Notes: a model not told the origin generated them from the sequence alone. Positions 26,018-35,767 are shown, counted from the stretch's first letter. The stretch is DNA of 64,000 nucleotides from Marinoscillum sp040222955 (GCF_040222955.1 NZ_JAVKCA010000020.1:186001-250000), one strand, 5' to 3'. Translations and numbers: made by a program.

Positions 26018-27196
26018 ATGAAAAGGGTATTTCTTCTACTTGTCATATTTTACTCCTATGGGCTTTCTGCTCAGAAACTGGTCACCTCCACACCGTTTGA
26101 GTTATTCGGTGATCATTTGTTTATTTCCCTGAGTGTGGATGATTCTGAGCCGGTAGATTTTATTTTCGATACCGGAGATGGACTGGCGGTGATTGATCTT
26201 GATTTGGCTAAAAAGCTGAACCTGAAAACCAACCATCAGAAGTCTAAAACGAGTGCTCAGGGCACGGTGAGTGGTGCGCTGATCGCACACAATAAGGTAG
26301 AGATTGGAGAGGTGAAGGTGAATGATATAGAGCTCTATACCACTAATTTGAGACATCTGGAGCGCACCATTGGCCGGAACATCGATGGAATCATCGGCTA
26401 TGACCTACTTAGCAATTATGTGGTGGAGTTGGATTACGATGAGATGGTGATGAATCTTTATCAGCCTGAAGGGTTTACTTATGGAGGAGATGGAGAAGCA
26501 TTTAAGTTTAAACTGGTCAACTTCATCCCGACGATAGAGGCCAGTGTAACACTGAATAACGGAGAGTCTTACAAAGACTATTTTTTCATCAATACCGGAG
26601 CCGGTACCAGCATGGATTTCAATACTTTCTTTGCGTCCAAGCACGATGTGATCTCCAAAACCGGAAACCATTACTCTTATCCGGTGGCTGGTCTGGCAGA
26701 TGAGGAGACCATGCATTATGAGGGCCGGGTGAAGAAATTTGGTTTGGGAGGTTTTGAGTTTGATGAAATGCCGGTGGGCATTAGTCAGGCGCGACATGGT
26801 ATCCAGCACAATAAAAAAGTGGCGGGAATATTAGGTAATAACCTGCTTCAGCGCTTTAATATCACTTTTAATTACAGTACCAGCACGGTGTATTTCCAGG
26901 CTAATGAGAAGAACAAGAAGCCATTTTTAGTAAATGCCAGCGGGCTGAATCTGCAATATGCCGATGACCTTCAAACGGTGCTTGTACACCGCATATTTGA
27001 GGGAAGTCCGGCTGAAGCTGCCGGGATACAGGAGAATGCTGAGATTACCTCTATCAATGGCAAGGAGGTAAGTACTTATACACTGCCTGAGATCAGGAAC
27101 ATGCTCAAAGACATAGACAATGAGATGGTTAAGTTGGAATACCGTCAGGATGGGGTCACCTCAGAGGCCGCCCTCAACCTGGAGCCACTCCTATAG
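26018..27196 (+). CDS. Secreted retropepsin-like aspartyl protease with PDZ domain
   Basis: 392 residues with the ATG at 26018 (MKRVFLLLVIFYSYGLSAQ signal peptide); the TTG start further up is rejected because it would precede the signal peptide. Two retropepsin-like lobes follow: lobe one has FIFDTGDG (Asp51), and lobe two has FINTGAGTSM, where Asn replaces the expected Asp. A PDZ domain occupies about residues 305-390 (VHRIFEGSPAEAAGIQENAEITSINGK contains its core). This matches the Bacteroidota aspartyl protease/PDZ family, which is periplasmic and of unknown substrate. The Asp-to-Asn change in the second lobe makes activity uncertain. It has its own terminator. Confidence 0.82.
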   Translation: MKRVFLLLVIFYSYGLSAQKLVTSTPFELFGDHLFISLSVDDSEPVDFIFDTGDGLAVIDLDLAKKLNLKTNHQKSKTSAQGTVSGALIAHNKVEIGEVKVNDIELYTTNLRHLERTIGRNIDGIIGYDLLSNYVVELDYDEMVMNLYQPEGFTYGGDGEAFKFKLVNFIPTIEASVTLNNGESYKDYFFINTGAGTSMDFNTFFASKHDVISKTGNHYSYPVAGLADEETMHYEGRVKKFGLGGFEFDEMPVGISQARHGIQHNKKVAGILGNNLLQRFNITFNYSTSTVYFQANEKNKKPFLVNASGLNLQYADDLQTVLVHRIFEGSPAEAAGIQENAEITSINGKEVSTYTLPEIRNMLKDIDNEMVKLEYRQDGVTSEAALNLEPLL

Positions 27197-27211
27197 TTTA
27201 TTAAGAATTTT

Positions 27212-28396
27212 CTAAACAGAATCAAGGGCCTGCAAGATGATATTGCAGGCTTTTTTTATTTCCTCAAAGGTGATGATGAGTGGTGGTGCGATCCTCATGG
27301 AATTGTCGCAAAACAAAAACCAGTCAGTGATCACCCCCAGTTCGATGGCCCTGTCAATGACAGGTTTCAGGCGCTCAAATGAATCCAGTTCGACAGCCAT
27401 CATCAGCCCTTTGTTTCGGATGTCCACAATCCTGGGATGGACCAGCAGTGACTTGAAGTAGTCAGCTTTGGCATCTACTTCGTCCAGCAGGTGTTCACTC
27501 AAAATGGTCTGAATGGTAGCCAAAGACGCAGCGGCACTCACAGGATGTCCGCCAAAAGTAGTGATGTGCCCCAGAATGGGGTTATCCTTGAGTACATCCA
27601 TCATTTCCTTGCTACTGATGAAGGCCCCGATAGGCATGCCACCACCCATACCTTTGGCGCTGACAAGGATATCCGGCACAATGTTGTAGTGCTCAAAAGC
27701 CCAGAATTTACCCGTACGACCAAAGCCCGCCTGAATTTCGTCAAGAATCAACAAGGCGCCTACTTCCGTACACTTAGTCCTCAGCGCGGCAAAGTATTCG
27801 GTGGAGGCGATGCGCACGCCGGCTTCACCCTGGACGGTCTCCACCAGCACCGCAGCGGTCTGATGGTCTATCAGTTCCAGGTCTGGCAGGCTGTTGAAGG
27901 GTATGTGCAGATGGCCTGGAATTAAGGGACGATAATTCTGCTTGAAAAACTCATTGCCACCGGCAGACAAGGCTCCCTGCGACGATCCATGATAAGCGTC
28001 TTTACAGGATACAATGTGTGGCCTGCCTGTGTACCGTTTGGCCAGCTTCATGGCACCTTCTATGGCTTCACTTCCCGAGTTCACAAGGTATACCGACTCC
28101 AATGGTGCCGGAAGTGTCCGGACTAGCGCTTCTGCTAATTTGACCTGTGGGGTTTGTACATACTCTCCGTAGACCATCAGGTGCATGTATCGGTCTATCT
28201 GGTCTTTGGCGGCTTTCACCACGTTGGGGTGACTGTGTCCTACATTGCTCACGCCTATACCGGAAATCAAATCGATGTAGGCTTTGCCTTCAGGACTGTA
28301 CATATAGACACCTTCGGCTTTTTCTATTTCTATGAGCAATGGAAAATCGGTGGTTTGGGCCAGGTGGCTGAGGAAGAGCTGTCGGTTGCTTATCAT
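27212..28396 (-). CDS. Class III pyridoxal-phosphate aminotransferase
   Basis: 394 residues. Family signatures are LISGIGVSNVGHSHP, LVNSGSEAIEGAMKLA, VETVQGEAGVR, LILDEIQAGFGRTGKFWAFEH with the PLP-ring aspartate (Asp219), and Lys248 in VSAKGMGGGMP as the Schiff-base lysine. It is closest in pattern to acetylornithine/ornithine or 4-aminobutyrate aminotransferases. No arginine or proline pathway genes are beside it, so the substrate stays open. Its last codons contain the terminator of the convergent protease gene. Confidence 0.88.
   Translation of the reverse strand: MISNRQLFLSHLAQTTDFPLLIEIEKAEGVYMYSPEGKAYIDLISGIGVSNVGHSHPNVVKAAKDQIDRYMHLMVYGEYVQTPQVKLAEALVRTLPAPLESVYLVNSGSEAIEGAMKLAKRYTGRPHIVSCKDAYHGSSQGALSAGGNEFFKQNYRPLIPGHLHIPFNSLPDLELIDHQTAAVLVETVQGEAGVRIASTEYFAALRTKCTEVGALLILDEIQAGFGRTGKFWAFEHYNIVPDILVSAKGMGGGMPIGAFISSKEMMDVLKDNPILGHITTFGGHPVSAAASLATIQTILSEHLLDEVDAKADYFKSLLVHPRIVDIRNKGLMMAVELDSFERLKPVIDRAIELGVITDWFLFCDNSMRIAPPLIITFEEIKKACNIILQALDSV
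27228..27257 (+). terminator. Terminator of the aspartyl protease gene, inside the convergent gene
   Basis: GCCTGCAA (27228-27235), a 7-base loop, TTGCAGGC (27243-27250), then seven T and ATTT. It lies 32 bases after the protease stop but within the final codons of the aminotransferase on the other strand, so these codons carry two functions. Confidence 0.7.
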
Positions 28397-28400
28397 TCCG

Positions 28401-28408
28401 CAAAGGTA
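28401..28408 (-). promoter_or_regulatory. -7 element of the aminotransferase gene
   Basis: On the minus strand TACCTTTG, an exact TAnnTTTG match, ends four bases before the ATG at 28396. Transcription would start at or beside the ATG, giving an essentially leaderless mRNA. No -33 element was recognised. Confidence 0.45.
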
Positions 28409-28440
28409 ACAAAGGATTCAAAGCACGAGCGGCAGAAGGT

Positions 28441-30762
28441 TTATTTACCTGACTTAGCTGGAGGCAGTATTACCACGGTTTCTTTCTCCGCGATGGATAC
28501 CGAGCCATCCGCGCCAAGGCATTGGATCCGTGCAATATATACCCCTGTTTCGTCAGAGGATTGAACCGTCCAAAGCGTGGCGCCATTTTGTTGACCTGCC
28601 GTATTGATAAGCTCACTTCTGAAATCAGGTATACCTTGGGCCTCAGCTCGTTTTTGCGCATGCAAAAAACCAGTCACTTCTAACTTTTGGTCTTCAATGT
28701 ATCCGAGCAGCTCATCAGGAGCATCCTCCTGAAGTTTAATTCCCAGAATACCTCCATGTACGCCCAGTCCCTCAAAAACGCCCAGATTTTCTTTGCTGCT
28801 GATGACTTTGATTTCATCAATGTAGATGGGGGGAATGCTCCAGATAAGATGGTCATTGGCCACCTGATGATCGTTAATGATGATGGTAGGTTTGAAATCG
28901 AAAGTCTCACCTGAAACTGGATCGCTGATTCGCAGTTCCTTTCCACCCTTGGCAGATCGAATACCTATACCAACCAGGATGTCCACTACCACTTCTTGAA
29001 ACGACTTCAGAATGACATAGTCAGTCATGTCGTATACCCGGTCGGCCTTCAATTGGTCATATAAACCTGGTTGGTTCAGGGTGGTCTCAGATCGATATTG
29101 AGCCATTACCCGCTTCAGTCCAACTGCCTTATTGATCAGCGAGTCCATGGACGACTCTTCCTGGAGCTCCAGCTCGGGGAGGTCAATGTAAACGCTTTCA
29201 AACGCTACCTTGGTTTTGATAGAACCTCCGGTGGAGTCCTTCACTGCATAGGTAAAGGTTTGCTGGTCGTAGAAGTCGGTCATGGGAAGATTGAACAGGC
29301 TATCTTTAATTTCAATCGAATAGCTCATTTGGTTTTTCCACTGATAGAAATGAATCCATGATCCTTTTGGTAAGCCGGAATCAGTCCTCCCTCTGAGGTC
29401 AATTCCCAATTCAGGAGGAGTAGTCATTGAAAAGGGCCCCGATTCTGAAAGGATGTTAGTCCACTTCTGCTCAAACAGGGAGGTAGTGTAAATCAGCAGA
29501 TCATCGATGCTCAGGCTGTTGGTCATGGCAGACATTCTGGTACTCATCGGTGCAAATGCATAGTGCAGGGCCATGTCTGAGAGTAAATGGGGGGTAGAAC
29601 TGAACGTATCCGGTATTCGCATGGAAAAAGTGGCTGCTACCCCGGACATTGCAGAAAATGCGTAGGTGGCATTAGAGTCCGTCTGCACGGTATCCGGCCC
29701 TGTGAGGGTCAGGGTAGTTGGAGGTGTGTGGAAGGGACGAATGGCCAGTACATTCCATTCATCATCCAGCAATGTGGCGGTATGAAAATGGCCCCGAAGA
29801 GCGGAGGCAGGCAGTACAAAGGTGGCAGTACCCTTGTCATTAAAGGTGACCGGAAGGATGGACTGGAGGCGGTTACCAGACTCAAGAACAACCGAAAGCG
29901 TCTGATCTGAAGCCTCTGTGGTGAGAACGTTCACGAAATACCTACTGCCAACTTTTGATACTTTGATGGTAGACCCTGCGGGGGCAATATCAATAGGATT
30001 TCGGTGGGTTTTTCCTGAGAGTGTGGATACCTGAATAAAGTAGCTTTCTCTTTCGTCAGGGGTAAAATAAGTTACTCCAAAGCCTCCTTTGAGTGTGAAC
30101 TCACTGATTACTTTTCCTGATTTGCTTATAACCTTACCACTTGTGGCATCTGCCTGAGGTACTGAGATAAGCATTTTTTGATTGTGTCCGGGGATCAATC
30201 TACCACCTTCCGGATAAACCGAAAAAGTTCTTCCAGGCTGCGGACTTGTATATTTCCGGGTGGTTCCGGAATCCCAGATATTCTTAATATAGATAGGGGA
30301 GATGGCGCTCATTTCTTCCTCAAAGTTTTGCATATAGGCAGAATGAGCCACCAGGAAGTAGCTTCCTGTGGGGATCTCATGTGGAATGTACCAGGATCCG
30401 TGAAAAGTGCCTGCCTGGTTCTTAAAGTTCAATGTCCTCAAGCTATGTCCTGTGGTATCTACCAGCGAGACCTTCATCACCTGGCTGATGGCATCCGTAG
30501 GTCTAAAAAACAGATCGGTGACCATACCGGAAATTCGCAGGGTGTCTCCGGTAAAAATCACGCGAGCACCAACCTGCAGGACGGGCGTTTCAATGGGGTG
30601 ATTCTCGATGAACCGCATAAACTTTTCCTCCAACCGCTCACTCATAGACTGAGCATTGGCGCCAATGAATACAAGCATGAGCACAAGGAAGGTCAGGCCC
30701 TTGATTCCGGAATGATTGATTTGGGAATACATGGATTTGAATTTAACCCCTTCTATTATCAT
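28441..30762 (-). CDS. Macroglobulin-like secreted protein with barrel-less TonB plug domain
   Basis: 773 residues; an export signal lies at about 20-38 (LTFLVLMLVFIGANAQ). The N-terminal region (45-160) resembles the MG2-type beta domain of alpha-2-macroglobulins (DTLRISGMVTD, IPHEIPTGSYFLVAHS). Several more beta domains follow. Near residues 610-720 the pattern is that of a TonB-receptor plug: PTIIINDHQV, IPPIYIDEIKVISS, GVHGGILGIKL. No barrel follows. It is the last gene of the TonB/DUF4249 operon and overlaps the gene before it by four bases (ATGA), which supports the start used. It may work as an accessory lid or partner of the receptor; that is inference. Confidence 0.7.
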   Translation of the reverse strand: MIIEGVKFKSMYSQINHSGIKGLTFLVLMLVFIGANAQSMSERLEEKFMRFIENHPIETPVLQVGARVIFTGDTLRISGMVTDLFFRPTDAISQVMKVSLVDTTGHSLRTLNFKNQAGTFHGSWYIPHEIPTGSYFLVAHSAYMQNFEEEMSAISPIYIKNIWDSGTTRKYTSPQPGRTFSVYPEGGRLIPGHNQKMLISVPQADATSGKVISKSGKVISEFTLKGGFGVTYFTPDERESYFIQVSTLSGKTHRNPIDIAPAGSTIKVSKVGSRYFVNVLTTEASDQTLSVVLESGNRLQSILPVTFNDKGTATFVLPASALRGHFHTATLLDDEWNVLAIRPFHTPPTTLTLTGPDTVQTDSNATYAFSAMSGVAATFSMRIPDTFSSTPHLLSDMALHYAFAPMSTRMSAMTNSLSIDDLLIYTTSLFEQKWTNILSESGPFSMTTPPELGIDLRGRTDSGLPKGSWIHFYQWKNQMSYSIEIKDSLFNLPMTDFYDQQTFTYAVKDSTGGSIKTKVAFESVYIDLPELELQEESSMDSLINKAVGLKRVMAQYRSETTLNQPGLYDQLKADRVYDMTDYVILKSFQEVVVDILVGIGIRSAKGGKELRISDPVSGETFDFKPTIIINDHQVANDHLIWSIPPIYIDEIKVISSKENLGVFEGLGVHGGILGIKLQEDAPDELLGYIEDQKLEVTGFLHAQKRAEAQGIPDFRSELINTAGQQNGATLWTVQSSDETGVYIARIQCLGADGSVSIAEKETVVILPPAKSGK

Positions 30763-31814
30763 TTGACTCTGTCCATTATGTAAAAAAGCTCGTATTCCCG
30801 CACTTCAACGTCTTCAGCGGAAAAATACCCCAATACCACTTCATTGGTGTTGGGTACGAAAAGATTCCCCTCAAACTCGGCGGGCAGTGCGTCGAAAATG
30901 GTGCCGGTATTTCTCTGTTGAGTAAGTATTTCGCTCCAGTAAGAGTAGGCTCTTTCGGACAGGGTAGACTGAATCACACTGAGTGTATATAAATACTGTT
31001 TGGCTGGGGTGGTATTATTGATCTCCGTGAGTGAGTCTATGATTTGCTGCTGATTTTCAGGTGTGAGTGTCCCAATGTAATCGTCTTCTTCCAGGTCTTC
31101 TACCTGAATGGAAAAATCCAAAGCCTCGGAGTAGGTACTGTTTTGGTTTCGAAACCAAAGGACATCAAAGCTGGAGATTTCAGCGGCATTGAGTTCGGAT
31201 CCGGACATCAGGCTGAATTGGGAGCCGGTAACTTCATGATAATCCACGTAGGTATAGGGGTGCTCCCAATCCCCCTCGTACTTCCATTTCAAAAAAGCAG
31301 TTTCGGGAATGGACTGTACGAAAGAAGCAGTCACGTCATGTCCATATCTGATTTCAGCTTCATTGTTGGCAGTGAAGACGGTTCGTTCAGCATAGGTGGC
31401 GGTCAAATCATAGGGTAGTGCGGGTAGTAGCGTTTCAGGTCGGGAAAGGATAGTTTTGTCACCTATCCGGACAGTGAGCAGGTAGGTTTCTCCTACCACA
31501 GGCTCAAAGTCTTCCGGCGGCTCATATACATTGTTGAAGCGGCTTTCAAAGACATAGTACCCAGCGCTAAAAGTCTCCACTATCACAGTAGCGTCATTGA
31601 TCGGTGTGAGAATGGTGCTGTCTGAGTTATAACCGCCTGAATAGCTCACAATCACCTGGGAACCATTTGTGGTAACCCGGCCATCGATGAGGATATATCG
31701 CGAATATTCCCTATCAAACTGAAACGGCTCCTCACAGCCGGTAGTGAAGATGCCTATGATCAATGAAACCAGGAGGAATAGGAGCGGTTTATGGTGGTTG
31801 ATTAACAAACTCAT
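30759..31814 (-). CDS. DUF4249 lipoprotein (second copy)
   Basis: 351 residues, lipoprotein signal with Cys27 in IFTTGCEEP. The domain begins PFQFDREYSRYILIDGRVT and continues with IVSYSGGYNSD and VGETYLLTVR, typical of DUF4249. This family is found almost only next to TonB receptors with an N-terminal carboxypeptidase-regulatory domain, as here. It is probably surface or periplasmic, a partner for uptake or signalling at the receptor. It overlaps both neighbours by four bases. Confidence 0.85.
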   Translation of the reverse strand: MSLLINHHKPLLFLLVSLIIGIFTTGCEEPFQFDREYSRYILIDGRVTTNGSQVIVSYSGGYNSDSTILTPINDATVIVETFSAGYYVFESRFNNVYEPPEDFEPVVGETYLLTVRIGDKTILSRPETLLPALPYDLTATYAERTVFTANNEAEIRYGHDVTASFVQSIPETAFLKWKYEGDWEHPYTYVDYHEVTGSQFSLMSGSELNAAEISSFDVLWFRNQNSTYSEALDFSIQVEDLEEDDYIGTLTPENQQQIIDSLTEINNTTPAKQYLYTLSVIQSTLSERAYSYWSEILTQQRNTGTIFDALPAEFEGNLFVPNTNEVVLGYFSAEDVEVREYELFYIMDRVK

Positions 31815-32827
31815 GGCACCAGAATCATTACGTCATCAAGTACGATTTCCTTTCTGATAGAAGCTCCTGCCGTGAAGTATCCCAAAACCGGAAGGTCGGT
31901 GCCGGGAATGGATAAGTTGCCATCTATGGTTCCGGGTATCGCATCGAAGATGCCCCCCGTATTTTTCAGCTGGGTGTGAACCTGCTGCCAGTACTGATAA
32001 GCTCGCTTAGAGAGTGTGGTTTGCGTGACAAAGATGTGGTATTGAAAATTGGCCGAGGGCTCAAGGCCTGCTACACCTTCTGCAAAGTAATAGCGCTGAA
32101 TGTCCTCCCAAAAAAGCACCAGAAAGGAAGAAGAACCACTTTTTTTCAGGTCTGCAGTTGACATCACTTCAAACTGGCTGGCTCCGGACTCCCGCATCAA
32201 CTGGCCGGTATATGGATGTGTCCAAAGGACTAAGTAATCCCACTTTACATAGGTGTTGTCGGGTATGGCACTGTCTATTTGTGCAATCACCTGATGGCCA
32301 TTTATGTTTTTAGTAAACTTGGAGGAGATAAAAACCTCCCGGGTTGCTTTTTCTGTTTCCAGCTGAAAGGAAAATCCAGGATGGATGGTCTCCGGCTCTG
32401 AAATAACACTTTGACCTGCCGCAAGTACTTTCAGTGTGTAGGTGGCATCCACTTTCGGTGAAAACCCTTGCGGTGGTGTGTATACATTGGCGTTTCCCTC
32501 AAAATGGTAGCTGCCGCCATTGTTGTCTTCTAATAAAACTTCAGCTCCGTTGAGGGGTCTCAGGGTAGTGTTTTTCGGATCAAACTTACCTGAGTAACTG
32601 AGGATGATTTCCGAACCGATGTTGGTGACTTTTCCGTCGACGATTAAATACTCCGTATACTCACTGTCAAAGTCATAGGGAGACACACACCCCGCTGAGA
32701 GCATGAGAGAAATAATCGAAAAGACCTGTAGAATATGCCGGCTCAAATCAAGGTGTTTTGTAACACGTAATTTAGGGTAATCAGGTGTATTAATTTCCTG
32801 TTTAAAGATGAACACCCCGTGAGGCAA
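31811..32827 (-). CDS. DUF4249 lipoprotein (first copy)
   Basis: 338 residues from a TTG start; a GTG four codons later is also possible, and no ATG is available before the lipobox. The lipoprotein cysteine is Cys47 in LMLSAGCVSP, so the leader is unusually long. The body is parallel to the second copy: PYDFDSEYTEYLIVDGKVT, IILSYSGKFDP, VDATYTLKV. The two copies arose by duplication. A T9SS C-terminal remnant lies between it and the TonB receptor. Confidence 0.78.
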   Translation of the reverse strand: MPHGVFIFKQEINTPDYPKLRVTKHLDLSRHILQVFSIISLMLSAGCVSPYDFDSEYTEYLIVDGKVTNIGSEIILSYSGKFDPKNTTLRPLNGAEVLLEDNNGGSYHFEGNANVYTPPQGFSPKVDATYTLKVLAAGQSVISEPETIHPGFSFQLETEKATREVFISSKFTKNINGHQVIAQIDSAIPDNTYVKWDYLVLWTHPYTGQLMRESGASQFEVMSTADLKKSGSSSFLVLFWEDIQRYYFAEGVAGLEPSANFQYHIFVTQTTLSKRAYQYWQQVHTQLKNTGGIFDAIPGTIDGNLSIPGTDLPVLGYFTAGASIRKEIVLDDVMILVP

Positions 32828-32854
32828 ATTCCACTATGTGAGGACCGGAAGTTT

Positions 32855-33082
32855 CTATTTTTTGATCACCTTTTGTGTAAACTCCTGACCGTTGTAAATT
32901 AATTTCATCAGATATACCCCATTTGGAAGTTGAGGATGGTCTATACTCAGTTTTCCATTCCTGGCATCCAATTTAAAGGAATCCATTTTTTTACCTGCCA
33001 GATTGTAAAAAATTAACTCAGCTTCACCTTCCAGATTACCCGCAAAAATAAAAAGTAAGGTCGTATAGAGGTGTTTAGAGCC
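32855..33082 (-). pseudogene. Orphan T9SS type A C-terminal sorting domain
   Basis: Directly after the TonB receptor's TAA and in the same frame, 75 codons are open up to TAG at 32855. They read LLFIFAGNLEGEAELIFYNL, then AGKKMDSFKLDARNG, then LPNGVYLMKLIYNGQEF and TQKVIKK: the middle and end of a T9SS sorting domain. The first strand with its PNP motif and any start codon or cargo are missing. It is best read as the 3' end of a lost secreted-protein gene, left when the DUF4249 operon took its present form. Read-through of the receptor stop would attach it to the receptor. Confidence 0.75.
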
Positions 33083-35767
33083 TTAATTGAACTCATACTT
33101 GTAAGTAAGCGAAGGAATCATCCCGCCTGCAATGGTCAGCTTGTAAGGTTGGGCCGGAGCACCCGGGCTGTTCTTGAAAAAGATGGAATAGGCATTTTTG
33201 CGGGCGTAGAGATTATAGACGGAAACCACCCATTTACTTCGAAACTGTTGGTTCTTTTTCACTTTGTTCTCATGGGTCAGGGAGATGTCTGCCCTGTGAT
33301 AATCAGGGATGCGCTCACTATTTCGTTCATTGAAATACGCCACCGTCACATTATCCACCACAAACCTGGCTGCCGGGGCACTTACTGGCCTTCCTGATGC
33401 ATATTTGAAATTGAGGCCCATGGACCATCTGTTGGTGATTTTATGATCTAATGACAAGGAGATGTTGTGTGGTCTGTCTGAATAGTAAGGATACCAGTGG
33501 CCTTCATTGATGCGTTCCTCCTGGTGTCTGGATTGAGTCCTGATGAAGGTGCGGGAGTAAGCATAAGAAAACCAGCCCTGGGTTTTTCCTTTGTTTTTTG
33601 CCAGCAAAAACTCAAGCCCCCAGGCTTTTCCCTCGCCGCTGATGAGTACCTGTTCAAGGGATTCATTAAGCACAATGTTAGCACCGTTTTTATACTCGAT
33701 GAGGTTTTGGTAGTGTTTCACATAACCCTCCACTGAGGCTTCGAGGGTATTCTCCTGAAAGTTTTTGAAGATACCAAGGGCCAGCTGGTCTGAAATAACG
33801 GGCTTAATGAATTGATCACTCAGTTTCCACTGATCCAATGGGGTGACTGAGATGGCGTTGGAAATGAGGTGTTGAAACTGATAGAGCCTGTTGTATCCCA
33901 GTTTCACAGTGGCCCAGGGCATCAGGTAGCTAAGACTGGCGCGGGGCTCCATTCCATGATAGTCCGCTATTTTTTCATTTTGATCATAGGAGATTTCACC
34001 GGTGGTAGTGTTCTCATTTCTGGGGCTATCGGGGGCATAGGTGTAGGTCGTTAGTGGGCCCAGGAGTTGGTAGTTGGTATAGCGCAGACCTACACGTGCG
34101 CGCAGACTCTCAGTAAGCTTCACTTCATCTTCCAGGTATCCTGACACGGTGATCGCATGTTCTTCACTCAGGGTGGTGGGCACCACGAGAGAGTTGGGAC
34201 TGTTTGGGGACATAGAGCCCGGGCTGGTAAGGAACCTGTTGATATGCACGCCTGCCTCCAGCGAGTGCATCCCCCTCGAAAATGTGAGGTTGTTCTGAAT
34301 GCCCGATTGCCGGATTCCATTTTTCAATAAAAACTGATAGTTCTGAGCTTCTCCTTCTGTTTCATACTGATAATCACTGTGGCTGACGGTGAGGTTGTAC
34401 AGCAGATCATTGGAGAAAAGATGGTTCCATGCCAGGCTGAAGCCCATCTGATCATAACTATAGGTAGTGTCTTCACTAAACTGAAAACTGTCTTTTGCTT
34501 TATAAAAGGTGCCTTTTACGGAGTTTTTTGAGTTGACCTGATATTCTACCACGCTGTTGAAATCCCAAAAATTGGCGGCACTGGTTTTGGCATCCTGATC
34601 CGGTACGGCATTCAATACCCAATCTGAATAGGTGGCCCTGGAGCCCACCGTATAGGTGAGTTTGTCTTCCAGTACCTTACCTTTCACACCGAGCGAGCTG
34701 GTGAGAATACCGATGCCTCCATAGGCCATAAACGGACTGGTGGCCCTGGGTGAGAGTTTGACATCCAGCACAGAGGACGCACGACTCTCATACCTCGCGG
34801 GGATGCTGCCTTTGTAGAGGGATACTTTGCTCACCATGTCAGGGTTGAATACGGAGAAAAAACCCAGCAGGTGGGAGGGGTTGTAGATGGGAATGTCATT
34901 CATGAGAATGAGGTTTTGGTCGTAGTTGCCACCACGAACACTGATGTAGCTGCTACTTTCACCTGTTACACTCACACCGGGCAGGATGGTGATACTCTTG
35001 ATCACGTCAGACTCTCCCATGAAGGCGGGCATTTTGTTGATGGCGTAAATGCTAAGGTCACTTTTGCCCAGGCTGGTGTTGGTGAGCCTGTCTCTGGCTC
35101 CGCCTTCCTCAACGGTGATCTCCTCCAGGACTGAAGTCTCCTCATACAGGTTGATGTTGAGCACTCCCTGGCTGTAGAGCTTAATTTTCTTTTCTTCCGA
35201 CTCAAAGCCCAGGTAACTATAGGTAATGGAGTGGTTTCCGGGCAGCAGATCCAGTTGATAGTAGCCTAAAGGACTGGAGATGGTACCGCTGCTGCCATTG
35301 TCTACGCTGATGGTTACCCCGGGGATCACTTCTCCCGTGGCATCGCTAACGTACCCTGAAAGCCTGGTAAGGACCCCGGGCTGCATTTTTGACTGGTCGC
35401 CTATTTCAATCCATGTTTCTTTTACCTGAGCTTCTTCAAAAGGGTTAATACCAAGACCGGTGATGAGTTCCGCATCGGGATAGATAAAGAGGTAATAATC
35501 ATCTTTGATGGTGATGCGAAATCCGGAATTACTCAAGCTGGCCTGTAGAATGCTAAGGAATTTATTGTCGGATACAGAGACCGCTCTGATGCTATCAATC
35601 CAGGCCTTTTTGTAAAATACCGTCACCGGAAAGTTGCTTTCTGCCTGATGGATAAGGGTGGGAAGCGACTGCCCAGCGGGATCATAGGAAAATCTGAAAT
35701 CTGCAATTTTCTGCGCATGCAGTCCCAGAGAGAAGAGAAGTAGGCCTGATAGAAATATTCGTGGCAT
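33083..35767 (-). CDS. TonB-dependent outer-membrane receptor with STN-like and CarboxypepD-regulatory domains
   Basis: 894 residues; signal peptide to about 18 (LLFSLGLHAQ). Residues 25-105 resemble an STN (secretin/TonB short N-terminal) domain, 135-215 are a carboxypeptidase-regulatory-like domain (LSGYVSDATGEVIPGVTISV), 235-340 the plug (GESSSYISVRGGNYDQNLIL), and the rest the beta barrel ending in MIPSLTYKYEFN. An STN-like domain suggests either an anti-sigma link or simple periplasmic anchoring. It is the first gene of an operon with two DUF4249 lipoproteins and the plug-domain protein. The transported ligand is not evident. Confidence 0.92.
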   Translation of the reverse strand: MPRIFLSGLLLFSLGLHAQKIADFRFSYDPAGQSLPTLIHQAESNFPVTVFYKKAWIDSIRAVSVSDNKFLSILQASLSNSGFRITIKDDYYLFIYPDAELITGLGINPFEEAQVKETWIEIGDQSKMQPGVLTRLSGYVSDATGEVIPGVTISVDNGSSGTISSPLGYYQLDLLPGNHSITYSYLGFESEEKKIKLYSQGVLNINLYEETSVLEEITVEEGGARDRLTNTSLGKSDLSIYAINKMPAFMGESDVIKSITILPGVSVTGESSSYISVRGGNYDQNLILMNDIPIYNPSHLLGFFSVFNPDMVSKVSLYKGSIPARYESRASSVLDVKLSPRATSPFMAYGGIGILTSSLGVKGKVLEDKLTYTVGSRATYSDWVLNAVPDQDAKTSAANFWDFNSVVEYQVNSKNSVKGTFYKAKDSFQFSEDTTYSYDQMGFSLAWNHLFSNDLLYNLTVSHSDYQYETEGEAQNYQFLLKNGIRQSGIQNNLTFSRGMHSLEAGVHINRFLTSPGSMSPNSPNSLVVPTTLSEEHAITVSGYLEDEVKLTESLRARVGLRYTNYQLLGPLTTYTYAPDSPRNENTTTGEISYDQNEKIADYHGMEPRASLSYLMPWATVKLGYNRLYQFQHLISNAISVTPLDQWKLSDQFIKPVISDQLALGIFKNFQENTLEASVEGYVKHYQNLIEYKNGANIVLNESLEQVLISGEGKAWGLEFLLAKNKGKTQGWFSYAYSRTFIRTQSRHQEERINEGHWYPYYSDRPHNISLSLDHKITNRWSMGLNFKYASGRPVSAPAARFVVDNVTVAYFNERNSERIPDYHRADISLTHENKVKKNQQFRSKWVVSVYNLYARKNAYSIFFKNSPGAPAQPYKLTIAGGMIPSLTYKYEFN

